NCBI RefSeq assembly: GCF_014083865.1
Contig: NZ_JACEFA010000002.1
Coordinates: 186,001-250,000, forward strand
Direction: 5' to 3'
Source: Paraliobacillus salinarum
Lineage (GTDB): Bacteria > Bacillota > Bacilli > Bacillales > Amphibacillaceae
Length of the DNA stretch: 64,000 nt
Below are positions 51,666-62,600 of this stretch, in pieces. The notes beneath the pieces were generated by a model. It made no database searches. It saw only the letters and a list, made by a program, of their open reading frames with translations, and was not told the DNA's origin. How positions within the stretch are numbered: the stretch's first letter is position 1; the number at the start of each line of letters is the position of its first letter. A program made the translations under genes and the position numbers.

Positions 51666-53224
51666 GTCAATCAACATTTGTAAAAAGTACTTTTATCTTA
51701 ACAATAGCTACATTGCTTTCAAAAATATTAGGTAGTATATTCCGGATACCATTGCAAAATATTGCGGGTGACGAGGTGCTCGGAATTTTCAGCCTCGTCT
51801 ATCCTGTATATATGGTTGCATTAATCCTATCTGTTGCAGGACTTCCACTTGCCATATCTAAATTGATTGCAGAGGCGAATACTAAAAAAGACAACTCTTC
51901 TGTTAGAGAAGTATTTACCACAGCTAGCTTGCTTGCAATTATGTTTGGATTCTTAAGCTTTACTCTTATTTTCAGCTTTTCAAATGAGATAGCAAACATG
52001 TTGGGAGGACCGACAACTAGATTAGCTTTAATCGTAGTAGCTGGTACTTTGTTAGTCGCGCCATACATGGCAGTTTATCGAGGTTTCTTTCAAGGTTTTG
52101 CTGATATGAAACCTACAGCGATTTCTCAAGTGCTTGAGCAATTGATACGTGTCAGTTTAATCCTTTTGATTGCCTATTTTCTTGTGAGTAAAGGGTATTC
52201 TGATGAAGTTATAGCTGGCGGAGTAATGGTTGGTTCAATAGTAGGAGCGCTTGCGTCATTAATTTATTTAAGAATAAAATATGACAAATCACCACTTAAA
52301 TTGGTTTCATCAAATAACTATTCGTTTGTTATATTCAAGAAATGGACGAAGACAATTCTAAGCGTTTCTATACCAATTGCAATCGGCACACTCACAATGG
52401 CACTGTTTAATTTCGTCGATTCATTTACAGTTTCTTATGGATTACGTGCCGCTGGATCTTCAACAAATGAAATTAACTATTTATATGGTATATATGGGCG
52501 TGGCTTATCACTTGTTCAAATTGCGACTGTATTTGCAACATCCATTGTGCTTCCTCTTGTACCTTTAATTACAACAAAGTTAGCTAACAAAGATACGAAT
52601 GGAACAAGGTCAATTATAGAAAGAACACATCGAATGACACATTTCATTTCATGGCCAGCAGCAATGGGATTACTTGCTTTAACACTTCCTTTAAATCTTG
52701 CATTATTCACAAATTTAGAAGGAAGCTCCATGTTGGCAATTATTAATTTCAGTTCTGTTTTTACTTCCTTTGCATTATTAGGCACGGGAATCTTACAGGG
52801 CATGAATTACGCGAGAACTAGTGCTCTTGTGATTATAGGTAGTGTTATTCTAAAAACATTTTCGAATATCTACTTCATACAGTGGTTTGGTCTAGACGGT
52901 GCTGCAATTTCTACTCTGTGCATATATATTATATTAGTATTTACTAACTCCATAATCATAATGAGACGTATTAAATTTAAACTTTTCAACACAGAGGTGT
53001 TTAAAATCATTGTATCTGCTTCAATAATGGGCGGGTTGGTTGGTATACCTACATTGTTTTTTTCACTTACAGATTGGTCAAGAATGCAAGCTGTCATTTA
53101 TTTAGGCTTTTCCATTCTTTTAGGTGCACTAATATACTTTGCGCTTTTATTCTTATTAAAAGTGATTACCAAAGATGATATAAAAAATAGTCCCTTATTA
53201 GCTCGAATCAATATCAAAAAATGA
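51662..53224 (+). CDS. MOP-superfamily lipid-linked polysaccharide flippase (SpoVB/MurJ/CsaA-like)
   Basis: A 520-residue membrane protein with 14 predicted helices; N-terminus FILTIATLLSKILGSIFRIPL and the segment YPVYMVALILSVAGLPLAISKLIAEA are typical of SpoVB/YtgP-type polysaccharide transporters. It is coupled to tagA, which suggests that its cargo is the ManNAc-GlcNAc-lipid polymer. In Bacillus anthracis csaA, the partner of csaB, is a related transporter; here csaB is 16 kb away, so that equivalence is only inferred. The stop codon lies within the stem of a strong terminator. Confidence 0.85.
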   Translation: MSQSTFVKSTFILTIATLLSKILGSIFRIPLQNIAGDEVLGIFSLVYPVYMVALILSVAGLPLAISKLIAEANTKKDNSSVREVFTTASLLAIMFGFLSFTLIFSFSNEIANMLGGPTTRLALIVVAGTLLVAPYMAVYRGFFQGFADMKPTAISQVLEQLIRVSLILLIAYFLVSKGYSDEVIAGGVMVGSIVGALASLIYLRIKYDKSPLKLVSSNNYSFVIFKKWTKTILSVSIPIAIGTLTMALFNFVDSFTVSYGLRAAGSSTNEINYLYGIYGRGLSLVQIATVFATSIVLPLVPLITTKLANKDTNGTRSIIERTHRMTHFISWPAAMGLLALTLPLNLALFTNLEGSSMLAIINFSSVFTSFALLGTGILQGMNYARTSALVIIGSVILKTFSNIYFIQWFGLDGAAISTLCIYIILVFTNSIIIMRRIKFKLFNTEVFKIIVSASIMGGLVGIPTLFFSLTDWSRMQAVIYLGFSILLGALIYFALLFLLKVITKDDIKNSPLLARINIKK

Positions 53225-53253
53225 CGTTAGTGCGTTGAACGCACTAACGTCAT
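53221..53253. terminator. Bidirectional terminator between convergent genes
   Basis: ATGACGTTAGTGCGTT and ACGCACTAACGTCAT form a near-perfect stem with A-run before and T-run after. It includes the stop codon of the flippase gene and serves the sulfatase gene on the other strand. Confidence 0.92.
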
Positions 53254-53281
53254 TTTTATAACACAAAACAATACTCCATCT

Positions 53282-55198
53282 CTAGTTTTCTTTCTCTTGA
53301 GACTCATTTAGAAACGATTTATACGCTTCATTAAGATTATTTTCAATCAATATACTTGAGCTTTTCAGGATCTTTTTGCCCTCTTCTCCAATAGATTGGC
53401 AAGTAGATTCATCAACTTCTTCACCTGAAACTAAATTGATGCATGCACCACTCTCTAGGGACGCCTTGAATAGTACATCTCCCTTTATTGATGAACCATC
53501 TCGAAACGGTACTAAATGATCTTCAAAATTAAGCATCGATGACCCTAGATGCATATAATTCCCTTCTATTCCTAAAAGTTCTAAAATTGTTGGTGCAACA
53601 TTGATCATTCCTACACTATTTTTTTGTTCACCAACTTTTTCATTTCCAGGAATATGCAAATAAAATGGAACATTCTTTAATGTCTTATAGGATGATAGTG
53701 TATCTAAATCTCCCTCAATCGCATCAGCGTATTCCTGATTCCAAGCAACTCCGTTATCATGATCTCCATAAATGGCAACTACGGTTTCTTCCCAAAGCCC
53801 TTCTTTTTTCATGGAGTCAACTAACGTACCAACAGCACGATCAACATAATTAACACTTTGCAAGTAATCACCGAATATGTCTTGTTCAAAAGGTGCTACA
53901 TTAAGTGTTGATGCACTGTCTGGTATCGGTGTAAACGGGTGATGACTTGTTAATGCAACAATAAAATGATAAAACGGTTTTGTTGTATTCATATCTTCAA
54001 ATGATTCCATAAACATTTGTTCATCCCCAACCGTTTCAAAACTACTATAAAGTTCTGTTGGGTTAATTCTTTCAAATAGATCATCTTTACCAACAAAATC
54101 ATCAAAACCATAATTACGGTACATTCCATCTCTATTCCAGAATGTTTCATCATAAGAGTGGTATGCAGTTGTTTGATAATCTTGCTCTTTAAGTAATAGT
54201 GGCAAGGAATCATAATCATTGCTAGGATAACGTACATAAACAGAACCACCATTTAATGTATAAAGAGAAGATTGCGTTAAGAATTCTGCATCACTAGTTC
54301 TCCCTTGACCTGTTTGATGATAAAATTCACTAAAATAAAGTGTTTCTTCTATTAATGCATTTAAATTGGGAGTGATTTCTTGGCCATTAATTTTTTTGTT
54401 GATAACAAAATTCTCAAATGATTCTAACTGTATCATTAAAACATTTTTGCCTTCAGCTTTACCAAACCATTCAACATTTGGTTCCTGTTGCTGCCCTTCA
54501 ACAACACGAAAAACATCCTGCTTTTCCTCTTCTGTAACAGTGGTTTTTCCGATAATATGTTCTTTCAAATACTTTGTAGTTTCGAACGCATGAAAGCCTA
54601 AGTGTCCAGTAGCATTGAATACAGATTCATTACTCCACATATTAACTAGAAAATTCTCTCCATACTTTTCCGTATAAGCATTCATTGGTATAGAAATACT
54701 CAAAACCCCAATTAAAACTGAAAGCACAAACATAACAGTTCTTTCAATTAGGTGAATACGTGGTGCAATATGTTTCTTAAAAAGGAAAAATACTATTATT
54801 GGTATAATTAAAAGGTCTATGATAAATTTCAAATCTGTAATACTTAATAATTCTGTAATACTTTCAGATATATCACTAGCCTGCCCTACCTGAAACAATA
54901 CAGGTGTAGTAATAAAATCACCGAAGTATCGATAATAGACTAAATCAGCATAGATAATAAAACTTGCTAGTAATTGAATAACCCACAAAACAAGTAATCT
55001 ACTTCTTCTATGAAATAACAATGATATTGAAAACAATAATAATAGGGTACCAAATGTAACAATTAATGTATGCTCATGAATCATTCTTAATCCTAGTTCA
55101 TCTGCAAACCAATATAACTTACAAGTGAGAATGAACGCAATAATCGGTATCTCGATATGACGCATGAAAAACTTACCTATTGATTTAAGTATATGCAT
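53282..55198 (-). CDS. LTA synthase-family sulfatase (LtaS-like)
   Basis: A 638-residue polytopic enzyme with five N-terminal helices (to about 210) and an extracellular sulfatase-fold domain. The metal/nucleophile motifs are QLESFENFVI and GQGRTSDAEFLTQ (catalytic Thr), with YGDHDNGVAW and SHHPFTP further on. It would polymerise glycerol phosphate from phosphatidylglycerol, or act as primase/other phosphotransferase. ATG 55198 with GAGGAGG upstream overlaps the stop of the flavoprotein gene by 1 base (TAATG), so the two are coupled. C-terminal part after about 560 includes two cysteines (SGACINL, ESTCQS) that could pair. Confidence 0.92.
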   Translation of the reverse strand: MHILKSIGKFFMRHIEIPIIAFILTCKLYWFADELGLRMIHEHTLIVTFGTLLLLFSISLLFHRRSRLLVLWVIQLLASFIIYADLVYYRYFGDFITTPVLFQVGQASDISESITELLSITDLKFIIDLLIIPIIVFFLFKKHIAPRIHLIERTVMFVLSVLIGVLSISIPMNAYTEKYGENFLVNMWSNESVFNATGHLGFHAFETTKYLKEHIIGKTTVTEEEKQDVFRVVEGQQQEPNVEWFGKAEGKNVLMIQLESFENFVINKKINGQEITPNLNALIEETLYFSEFYHQTGQGRTSDAEFLTQSSLYTLNGGSVYVRYPSNDYDSLPLLLKEQDYQTTAYHSYDETFWNRDGMYRNYGFDDFVGKDDLFERINPTELYSSFETVGDEQMFMESFEDMNTTKPFYHFIVALTSHHPFTPIPDSASTLNVAPFEQDIFGDYLQSVNYVDRAVGTLVDSMKKEGLWEETVVAIYGDHDNGVAWNQEYADAIEGDLDTLSSYKTLKNVPFYLHIPGNEKVGEQKNSVGMINVAPTILELLGIEGNYMHLGSSMLNFEDHLVPFRDGSSIKGDVLFKASLESGACINLVSGEEVDESTCQSIGEEGKKILKSSSILIENNLNEAYKSFLNESQEKEN

Positions 55199-57024
55199 TA
55201 GCGCTCCTCCTCTTCTGAAGGAATCCATAATGATAGTGCTTTATATCCTTCACGATATGTAAAATCACCTTTAAATGTATAGATCCAATCAGTATCTAAT
55301 TGATCAATTTCCGGAAATAACTTGAGTAAATCTATCATATGATCTGAGGTTAGATGTTCATCAAAATTATATTTTTGTTGCCACACATTAATTTTTTCAA
55401 GCATTTCGTTTCTTGTATCTTTATCCTGATAATAAACTTGTTTGACAGTGTTAAGCAATAAATTTCTAAAGCCTCCAACTGTTACATTTTTTTCTAATGG
55501 TAGTTCGTTTTTGTAACCTGCGGAAACCAATCCCAATGAATAAACTTCTCTAAACGCGGTATAGTCTTCATCACCCTGATAAGGATACGGTAAGTTCTTA
55601 TCCTCAGCAAGTCGAGCTCCTTGAGATTTCAACGTAGTCTGGACGTTTTCAATCAGTTGATCTGATTTACTTAATTGGTGAAAGTTTACTTCTTCTTCAA
55701 TTGATATATCAGCTGCAACGCCACCAGCTTCAGCTACAGACATTCCTGTTGGTACAACACGAATACTCCCTGCAGGAATGGAATCATAACCAGATGCTTT
55801 ACTTGTAACAAGTAGGTTCGTTAAATTAACCGGAACTAAAGATCGGAAAGGAATACCATAATAATTAGGGCTAAAAACAATATATCCTTTTTCATCAGGT
55901 GAAACAGATTGAATATCAACAGGATAACCACCTAAAGCTATTGAATCAGCTGGTAATTGATTTTCCCACAAGTCACTGGCTGTTACTCGATACAAAGTGT
56001 TCATATGACGTGTTTCTCTGATATATAACTCTTCAGGATAAGAGGCAATCTTTGCATCTTCAAACCCAGGAAACGTTTCATTCAAATAAGATAAAATATG
56101 CTTTGTTTCTTTTTTACCTTTTTTTAGCGCTTCTTGTTTCGCTTGTTCATCAATACCGTCCACACCAAAAATTTGTAGTGCGTTAATGTATACCTCGCCG
56201 TTCGGAGATCTTCCAATATTCAACCCGCGTAAGTTAACTCCTTCTTGCTTCTCTTGATATCTGGCATCAATCTCTCCAAATCCCCAAGCTGCTTGATCAG
56301 TTGCTTCACTATTTTTAAAGGAGCCACTATTTGAAGCAGCTTTAACACCTTCCCAATCAACATTCTTAAGGTGAATCATCATTGTTGCAGCCATTAAGGA
56401 ATCTTTTTTACCTATATCCTCTTGCCCCGTTGTGAATGGAACACCTGCCATGGCAGCAATTTCACCATCTGCTGTTGCATCAATATAACGTTCTGCTGTA
56501 AAAGTTCTTTTGCCATTTTCATCTTCAGTATCTAGATATTGTATTTCTTCCTCTGTAACACCTACTTTAGTTATTTCAGTAGTTAAAGATAAAGTTATGT
56601 TTTCTTCTTGTTGAATTAAATATAAAAATGCTTTTTTTGCTTTATCAATATCAAAGGTGGAAACATTATCTACTAACCCCCACCATTCTTCAAAAATACC
56701 AGCACTAGTTACCTCACCATTTTGGTCTGCAGGAATATCAAGATAGTTCAACTCTCCAAAGGTAAATAAACCGCCTAATGCATCTCTTTCTTCCAACATT
56801 AGAACTTCAGAACCATTTCGAGCTGCACTTACTGCGGCTGCTACACCTTCTGGTTCACCACCTATAACGATGACATCATAGTGATCTTCTGTCACATTTT
56901 TTTTGTATGGTTTAACACGTAATCCATCTTCGTTATCTGTCATGACATATATCAATATAGAAACTATCATCATTACTAAAATGATTATACCGACACGAAA
57001 CATTGTTCTCTTTCTAAAAGTCAT
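55198..57024 (-). CDS. Membrane-anchored FAD-dependent oxidoreductase
   Basis: A 608-residue protein with a basic N-terminus, one helix (about 11-27) and a large domain after it. FAD binding is indicated by VIVIGGEPEGVAAAVSAAR followed by VLMLEERDALGG (a variant of GxGxxG) and the conserved RYIDATADGEIAAMAGVPF, placing it in the FAD_oxidored (PF12831-type) group. By charge distribution the catalytic part should face outward, which is unusual for a flavoprotein without a twin-arginine signal. It is translationally coupled to the LtaS-like gene. Substrate unknown. Confidence 0.85.
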   Translation of the reverse strand: MTFRKRTMFRVGIIILVMMIVSILIYVMTDNEDGLRVKPYKKNVTEDHYDVIVIGGEPEGVAAAVSAARNGSEVLMLEERDALGGLFTFGELNYLDIPADQNGEVTSAGIFEEWWGLVDNVSTFDIDKAKKAFLYLIQQEENITLSLTTEITKVGVTEEEIQYLDTEDENGKRTFTAERYIDATADGEIAAMAGVPFTTGQEDIGKKDSLMAATMMIHLKNVDWEGVKAASNSGSFKNSEATDQAAWGFGEIDARYQEKQEGVNLRGLNIGRSPNGEVYINALQIFGVDGIDEQAKQEALKKGKKETKHILSYLNETFPGFEDAKIASYPEELYIRETRHMNTLYRVTASDLWENQLPADSIALGGYPVDIQSVSPDEKGYIVFSPNYYGIPFRSLVPVNLTNLLVTSKASGYDSIPAGSIRVVPTGMSVAEAGGVAADISIEEEVNFHQLSKSDQLIENVQTTLKSQGARLAEDKNLPYPYQGDEDYTAFREVYSLGLVSAGYKNELPLEKNVTVGGFRNLLLNTVKQVYYQDKDTRNEMLEKINVWQQKYNFDEHLTSDHMIDLLKLFPEIDQLDTDWIYTFKGDFTYREGYKALSLWIPSEEEER

Positions 57025-57092
57025 CTACTCTTCCTCTCTTCTCTATTAGCCAGTAAAATAATTACCTCTCATTTGAGCAACTAGTTTTCAAG

Positions 57093-57127
57093 AAAAAATC
57101 TTGCACCTGATATGGTACAAGATTTTT
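57093..57127 (-). terminator. Terminator of the first TagO-type gene
   Basis: AAAATCTTG pairs with CAAGATTTT, with A/T runs on both sides, directly after the gene stop. Confidence 0.85.
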
Positions 57128-57129
57128 AA

Positions 57130-58185
57130 TTATAATTGCTTTTTATGTTTAGAGCCTTCAAATAAGCTAAGGATTGGCCTATATTTCTCACTAACTAATC
57201 CTGTTACTTCCACAATAAGTTCTATTAATAGTATTAGAGATAGCAAAGTTAATGTTGATCCCCACATTGTCGATCTAGTAAAAATTACTGCGGCTAGACT
57301 AAACAAAGAGCTAAGTGCATAGATAACGATTACTGTTTGCTTATGTGAATAACCTAATCTAATTAAACAATGATGTAGATGAAGTTTATCAGGAGATAAT
57401 AGTGGCTTTCTTTGTACAACTCGTCTAACAATAGCAAAAACAGTATCTAATATAGGCACCCCTAATATAATAATAGGAACCATTATAGAAAATAGTGTCA
57501 CGTTCTTAGATAGACCCATTATTGCAAGGACACTAATCATATAGCCTAAGAACAAGGACCCAACGTCCCCCATAAATATTTTTGCCGGATTAAAATTATA
57601 GATTAGAAAACCTAAGGTACTACCTAGTAATAAAAAGGCTATTAATGCAACTAATGGATTACCCATAGTTATTGCTAAACCTGAAATTGTTATTAGAACA
57701 ATCGCTGAAACACCAGCTGCCAATCCATCTAAACCATCAATTAAGTTAACAGCATTTGTAACACCTACGATCCAAATAACAGTTAACGGAATCGAAAAAT
57801 ACCCAAATTCAATTACATCACCGAATGGGACTGTAATAAATTCAATTTGTAATCCTCCAATAACTGTAATAGCAGCAGCTAAAATCTGACCAAGCAATTT
57901 AAGTTTAGCCGACAATTGAATCATATCATCTAAAAAGCCAACGATAGCAATTATTAAACCACCAGCTAAAATAGGCCATACCTCAGAGTAACCTGTATTG
58001 AATATCAAAAAGCCAGCATAAAAACTAATTATTATAGCAAGACCACCTAACCTTGGCATTACTTTTGTATGAACTTTTCGATCATTGGGTTGATCTACTG
58101 CACCAATTCTTATAGCCAACTTAATGACATATGGCGTAAGTATTACCGCTATTATAAAACATACAACCAAAGCTAAATACCCCAT
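57130..58185 (-). CDS. Undecaprenyl-phosphate GlcNAc-1-phosphate transferase (TagO/WecA-like), copy 1
   Basis: A 351-residue polytopic enzyme, about 11 helices, that transfers GlcNAc-1-P from UDP-GlcNAc to undecaprenyl phosphate, the first step of wall teichoic acid and SCWP synthesis. Conserved cytoplasmic loops include PRLGGLAI, FLDDMIQLSAKLKLLGQ, NLIDGLDGLAAG, GDVGSLFLG and the HLHHCLIRLG motif (HxHH). AGGAGG precedes the ATG. Lies 217 bp from a close paralogue in the same orientation. Confidence 0.93.
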   Translation of the reverse strand: MGYLALVVCFIIAVILTPYVIKLAIRIGAVDQPNDRKVHTKVMPRLGGLAIIISFYAGFLIFNTGYSEVWPILAGGLIIAIVGFLDDMIQLSAKLKLLGQILAAAITVIGGLQIEFITVPFGDVIEFGYFSIPLTVIWIVGVTNAVNLIDGLDGLAAGVSAIVLITISGLAITMGNPLVALIAFLLLGSTLGFLIYNFNPAKIFMGDVGSLFLGYMISVLAIMGLSKNVTLFSIMVPIIILGVPILDTVFAIVRRVVQRKPLLSPDKLHLHHCLIRLGYSHKQTVIVIYALSSLFSLAAVIFTRSTMWGSTLTLLSLILLIELIVEVTGLVSEKYRPILSLFEGSKHKKQL

Positions 58186-58401
58186 GTTATCCTCCTGATT
58201 TTAATGATCCTATCATTCTATTGTAATTATATATTATTGGACATAAATTTAAACACTTAGCATCAGTATATATAATGTCAATTTAAATATCAATAGTATT
58301 GTATTAATAGTATGTTAGATTCATGTTACACTCACAGTTTTAGACGTTTGTAAGTAGTAGAAAGTTTCACATTTATAAACTTTTTTTTATTTAGTATAGA
58401 A

Positions 58402-59472
58402 TCATTTTTTAGCTTTGCTCACTATTTTCTTACTATAATTTAAAACTGACCTTTGACCTTTTCCAGCAAGACCCACTATCTCCGCAAAGATGTACAACAT
58501 AAATATAAGAATGAAAGCAATCAATAATTTTAGACTTAATGATGCATCTGAAAAAAGAATGGCTAAAGCTCCAAATACAGTACTGAATCCATAAATAATT
58601 AATACCGTTTCTCTGTGACTATATCCAGCAGCTAATAACTGATAATGAATATGTTTTTTATCCGGCTGCATGATTTTCTCTTTATTTAATGCTCGTCTTA
58701 TAATTGCAAACAATGTATCGAAAATTGGAACAGCTAATAATATTATTGGGATAATGAAGCTAAAAAGTGTCGCATTTTTAAAAAGTCCCAAAATTGCTAT
58801 TACTGCAATAGAATACCCTAAAAACATTGAACCAGTATCACCCATATATATTTTTGCTGGGTGAAAATTATGATAAAGAAATCCTAAGTTACTTCCAATC
58901 AACACAACACATAAGTAAATTACAATCAATCTGTAATCCATTATTGCCAAGATGAGTATACTTATTAATGCAATAGTTGAAACACCAGATGCTAATCCAT
59001 CCAACCCATCGATTAAATTGATTGCATTAGCTATTCCGACTACCCAAAGAATAGTTATCAATATGCTGAATTGTTGCAAATCAACTACACCATAAAATGG
59101 AATTGTGATTGTTTCAATAATCACACCACCAAATACTAACACACCTGCCGCCAATAATTGTCCTGCTAGCTTTATGATTGGTCTTAACTGATATTTATCA
59201 TCGAGAATTCCAGTTATGATAATAATTAAAGCTCCTAGACTGATCTCTAATAGATGTTCATGTTTAGGATTTAAGTATATTAATCCAATACATGTTCCTA
59301 AAAAAATAGCTAAGCCACCAAGCCTTGGAGTTGGTGTAATATGGATTTTTCTATGATCCGGAATATCCATCACTTTATATTTTATAGCCAGCTTTTTAAC
59401 TGGATAAAATAAAAGCCATGTGGAAACTAAGGATAATAAAAATGCGATTATAATATTGGTTACGTTTAACAT
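58402..59472 (-). CDS. Undecaprenyl-phosphate GlcNAc-1-phosphate transferase (TagO/WecA-like), copy 2
   Basis: A 356-residue paralogue of the neighbour with the same loops (PRLGGLAIF, ILDDKYQLRPIIKLAGQ, NLIDGLDGLASG, GDTGSMFLG), but the histidine motif reads HIHYQLLAAG rather than HxHH. That last His is not strictly conserved in the family. A paralogous pair may let teichoic acid and SLH-binding polymer be started separately. AGGGA lies upstream of the ATG. Distinct basic C-terminal tail (SKKIVSKAKK). Confidence 0.92.
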   Translation of the reverse strand: MLNVTNIIIAFLLSLVSTWLLFYPVKKLAIKYKVMDIPDHRKIHITPTPRLGGLAIFLGTCIGLIYLNPKHEHLLEISLGALIIIITGILDDKYQLRPIIKLAGQLLAAGVLVFGGVIIETITIPFYGVVDLQQFSILITILWVVGIANAINLIDGLDGLASGVSTIALISILILAIMDYRLIVIYLCVVLIGSNLGFLYHNFHPAKIYMGDTGSMFLGYSIAVIAILGLFKNATLFSFIIPIILLAVPIFDTLFAIIRRALNKEKIMQPDKKHIHYQLLAAGYSHRETVLIIYGFSTVFGALAILFSDASLSLKLLIAFILIFMLYIFAEIVGLAGKGQRSVLNYSKKIVSKAKK

Positions 59473-59625
59473 GATGTATCCCTACTTTTTAAATTAAGTG
59501 TCAGTATTAATATTGTACAATATGTATTACTTATGATATAAAAAATATACCATTTACACCATTATGAAAATGTTATAATTATTGTAATAACATATATGCT
59601 ATTTAATAGTAACATTTCATTGCAT

Positions 59626-59657
59626 AAAAGAGTATCCCTTTGACAGGATACTCTTTT
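59626..59657 (-). terminator. Terminator of the RND pump operon
   Basis: AAAAGAGTATCC pairs with GGATACTCTTTT; T-runs on the transcribed side. Confidence 0.88.
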
Positions 59658-59677
59658 TCTTTATCATTTTACACTCA

Positions 59678-62600
59678 TCATTCTTCCACTTTCCCAAACT
59701 TCTTCTTAATTTTTTCTGATAAATCATCAAAATACGTATAGACAACTGGAATCAGAAGTAAGGTGAATATACTTGAAACGGTTAATCCAAAGATAACGGT
59801 TATCGCCATTGGTTGTTGCATTTCAGCACCTTCTCCAATGCCTAATCCTAGTGGAATCATAGCTAGAATCGTTGTTAATGTTGTCATTAAAATCGGACGC
59901 ATTCTAGTTGTTCCCGCTTCTAAGATTGCTTCATATCGATCCATACCACGTCTTCTGAGAATATTAATGTAATCAACGAGTACGATTGCGTTATTTACAA
60001 CAATACCCGCGAGCATGATCACACCAATAAACGCAGTAATACTTAAAGGTGTATTTGTGATAAATAGGCCTCCTAATATCCCTACAATCGTTGCTGGCAT
60101 GGAAAACATAATGACAAATGGATAAAGGAAGTTTTCAAATTGTACGGCCATGACTGCATAAACCAAGAAGATAGATAAAACGAGCGCCATTGCTAAATCA
60201 GCAAATGCTTCCATCATATCTTCTGCCTGTCCGCCGATGCTGTACGTATAATCTTCCGGTAGGTCCATATTGTCTAAGGTCGATTCAACTGCTGCTCGAA
60301 CACTTCCAAGGTCACGGTCAACAATATCTGAAGTAATATTAACTTGCTGTTGTTGATTTTGACGCGTTAATGTTGCTGGTGCTTGCTTTTGTTTAAATGT
60401 CGCTATCGTTTCTAACGGCACTTGAGTTCCTTGTTGATTTTGAATTAATACATTTTTTAAATCATTGATCGAATTTCGTTCATCTTCTGGGAAGGTGATA
60501 CGCACATCGATATCATCCCCATTTTCTCGATATTGCATTACGTTTTGTCCGGTAAAATGCATCTGTACTTGGGACATCACTTCGGCTTCTGTTAAACCAT
60601 ATTGTGCCGCTAAAGCTTTGTCTACATGAATATTCAATTGTGGTGTTGTTTCTTCCACTGATGTTGTTGGATTATATATGCCTTCTATCGTACTAATCTG
60701 ATCAATGACATCTTCAGAAAGCTCTTGCAGTACCTCATGCTCTGGTCCGTTCAGTTGAATTTGAATCGGACTGCCGCCACTCATTGCCGCTCCAACTGCA
60801 CTGACTGTAATTTCAGCACCTGGAATGCCTTGAACATCTTCATCGATCTGCTTCATAATGGCTTCTGTAGATAGGTCTCTTTCACTTGCATTTACTAATT
60901 GAATCGTATAAGAGGCTCTATTTGAGCTACCGCCACCCATCATCGCATTGCTTGCTGCATCACCGCTACCGATCGTTACGTAGCTTACTTTAATTTCCTC
61001 ATTGTAGGCGGCTAGTGTTTTATTTACTTTTTGGGCAATTTCCAGTGTTTTTTCTTCTGTCGTTCCAACCGGGGTTTCTACTGTTACTTCTAATTGTCCC
61101 TGATCACCCTGTGGAATGAACTCTGTACCGAGAAATGGAATTAAGGCTAAGCTTCCCACAATAATTGCCAACGTCGTAAAAATAGTTGTTTTTCTAAAGC
61201 GAAGTACTTTTTCTAGTACTTTTTTATAGCTAGCAATAAATTTGGAGAATGCTCGGTCAAACCAATTTCTACGGCCATGATCTTGCATTTTCTCTGATAA
61301 AAGCTTAGACGAAAGCATTGGAATTAATGTGATTGCTACAACCAATGATGCAATTAAGGCAAAAGCAACCGTTAATGCTAATGGTGTGAATAATTCAGAT
61401 GCAATCCCTTCTACAAACACGATCGGTAAAAATACAACCAATGTAGTTGTTGTAGATGCTATTACTGCTGGTGCTAGTTCTGATGCTCCTTTTTTCGCTG
61501 CTTCTATCATTGAATAGCCTTGCTGTCTGTAAGAAACGATATTTTCTAATATAACGATCGAGCTATCGACCATCATTCCTAATCCGAGTGCTAAACCACC
61601 CATTGTCAGTACATTTAGTGTTTCTCCTGTAAAATAGATCAGGGTAAATGTAGCGATAATCGCAATTGGTATCGCAAGTCCTACTACGAGGGTTGCACGG
61701 ACGCTTTTTAGAAATAGAAGTAAGACTAATAAAGCGAATAGTCCGCCGAGTAACATATTTTGTATAACAGATGAAATCGATTGTTTAATAAAATCAGATG
61801 TATCGACAACTACTTCTAACTTGGTATCGTCTAGAAGGGTTGTGTTTAACTCATCCATTTTATCTAAAATTTGATTCGAAACATCTACTGTATTGCCATC
61901 TGACTGCTTCATCACAGTTAAGACGACTGCTTCTTTTCCATTGACTAATGTTGTACCTGCATCTATTAGTGTATCTTTTACTGTAGCGACGTCTTCTACT
62001 TGAATCGTTGCACCTTGTGGCGTTTGTAGTTGTTCCTGGCGAATATCATCGACTGAATCGTACGTGCCTTCGATTCGAATGCTTAAATTTTTATCACCTT
62101 TTGTTACTGTACCAGCTGATGCTGATTGATTTGTTTGACTAAGCGTTTGAAAAATCTGCTGTGGGTTTAAGCCATATTGCATTAATTTTGCCTGATCTAG
62201 TTCCAGTTCAATAACACGTTCTTGGCCACCTTCCACATTAACAGAGGCAACACCGCTTTGTCTTTCAAACTGGGGTACGATTTGATCTTCTGCAATGCTT
62301 TGTAACTGTGTTAAGTCATTCCCAGACAAACCAACCCACATAATTGGCAATTGATTTGGATTAAAGCGTAGAACACTTGGCTCGCCTGCTGTTTCTGGTA
62401 AAAATCCTTTCACTTGATCTACACTTTCTCTAACTTCTAATAGGGCATTATCTAAGTCCGCTCCCATATTGAATTGCATAAGTACGAGTGCTGAACCAGA
62501 TTGTGATTGAGTTTGAATCGATTCGACACCTTCAATGGAACTGAGTGCAGATTCGATCGGCTGACTGACTTGCTTTTCTACTTCTTCTGGGGCTGCGTCA

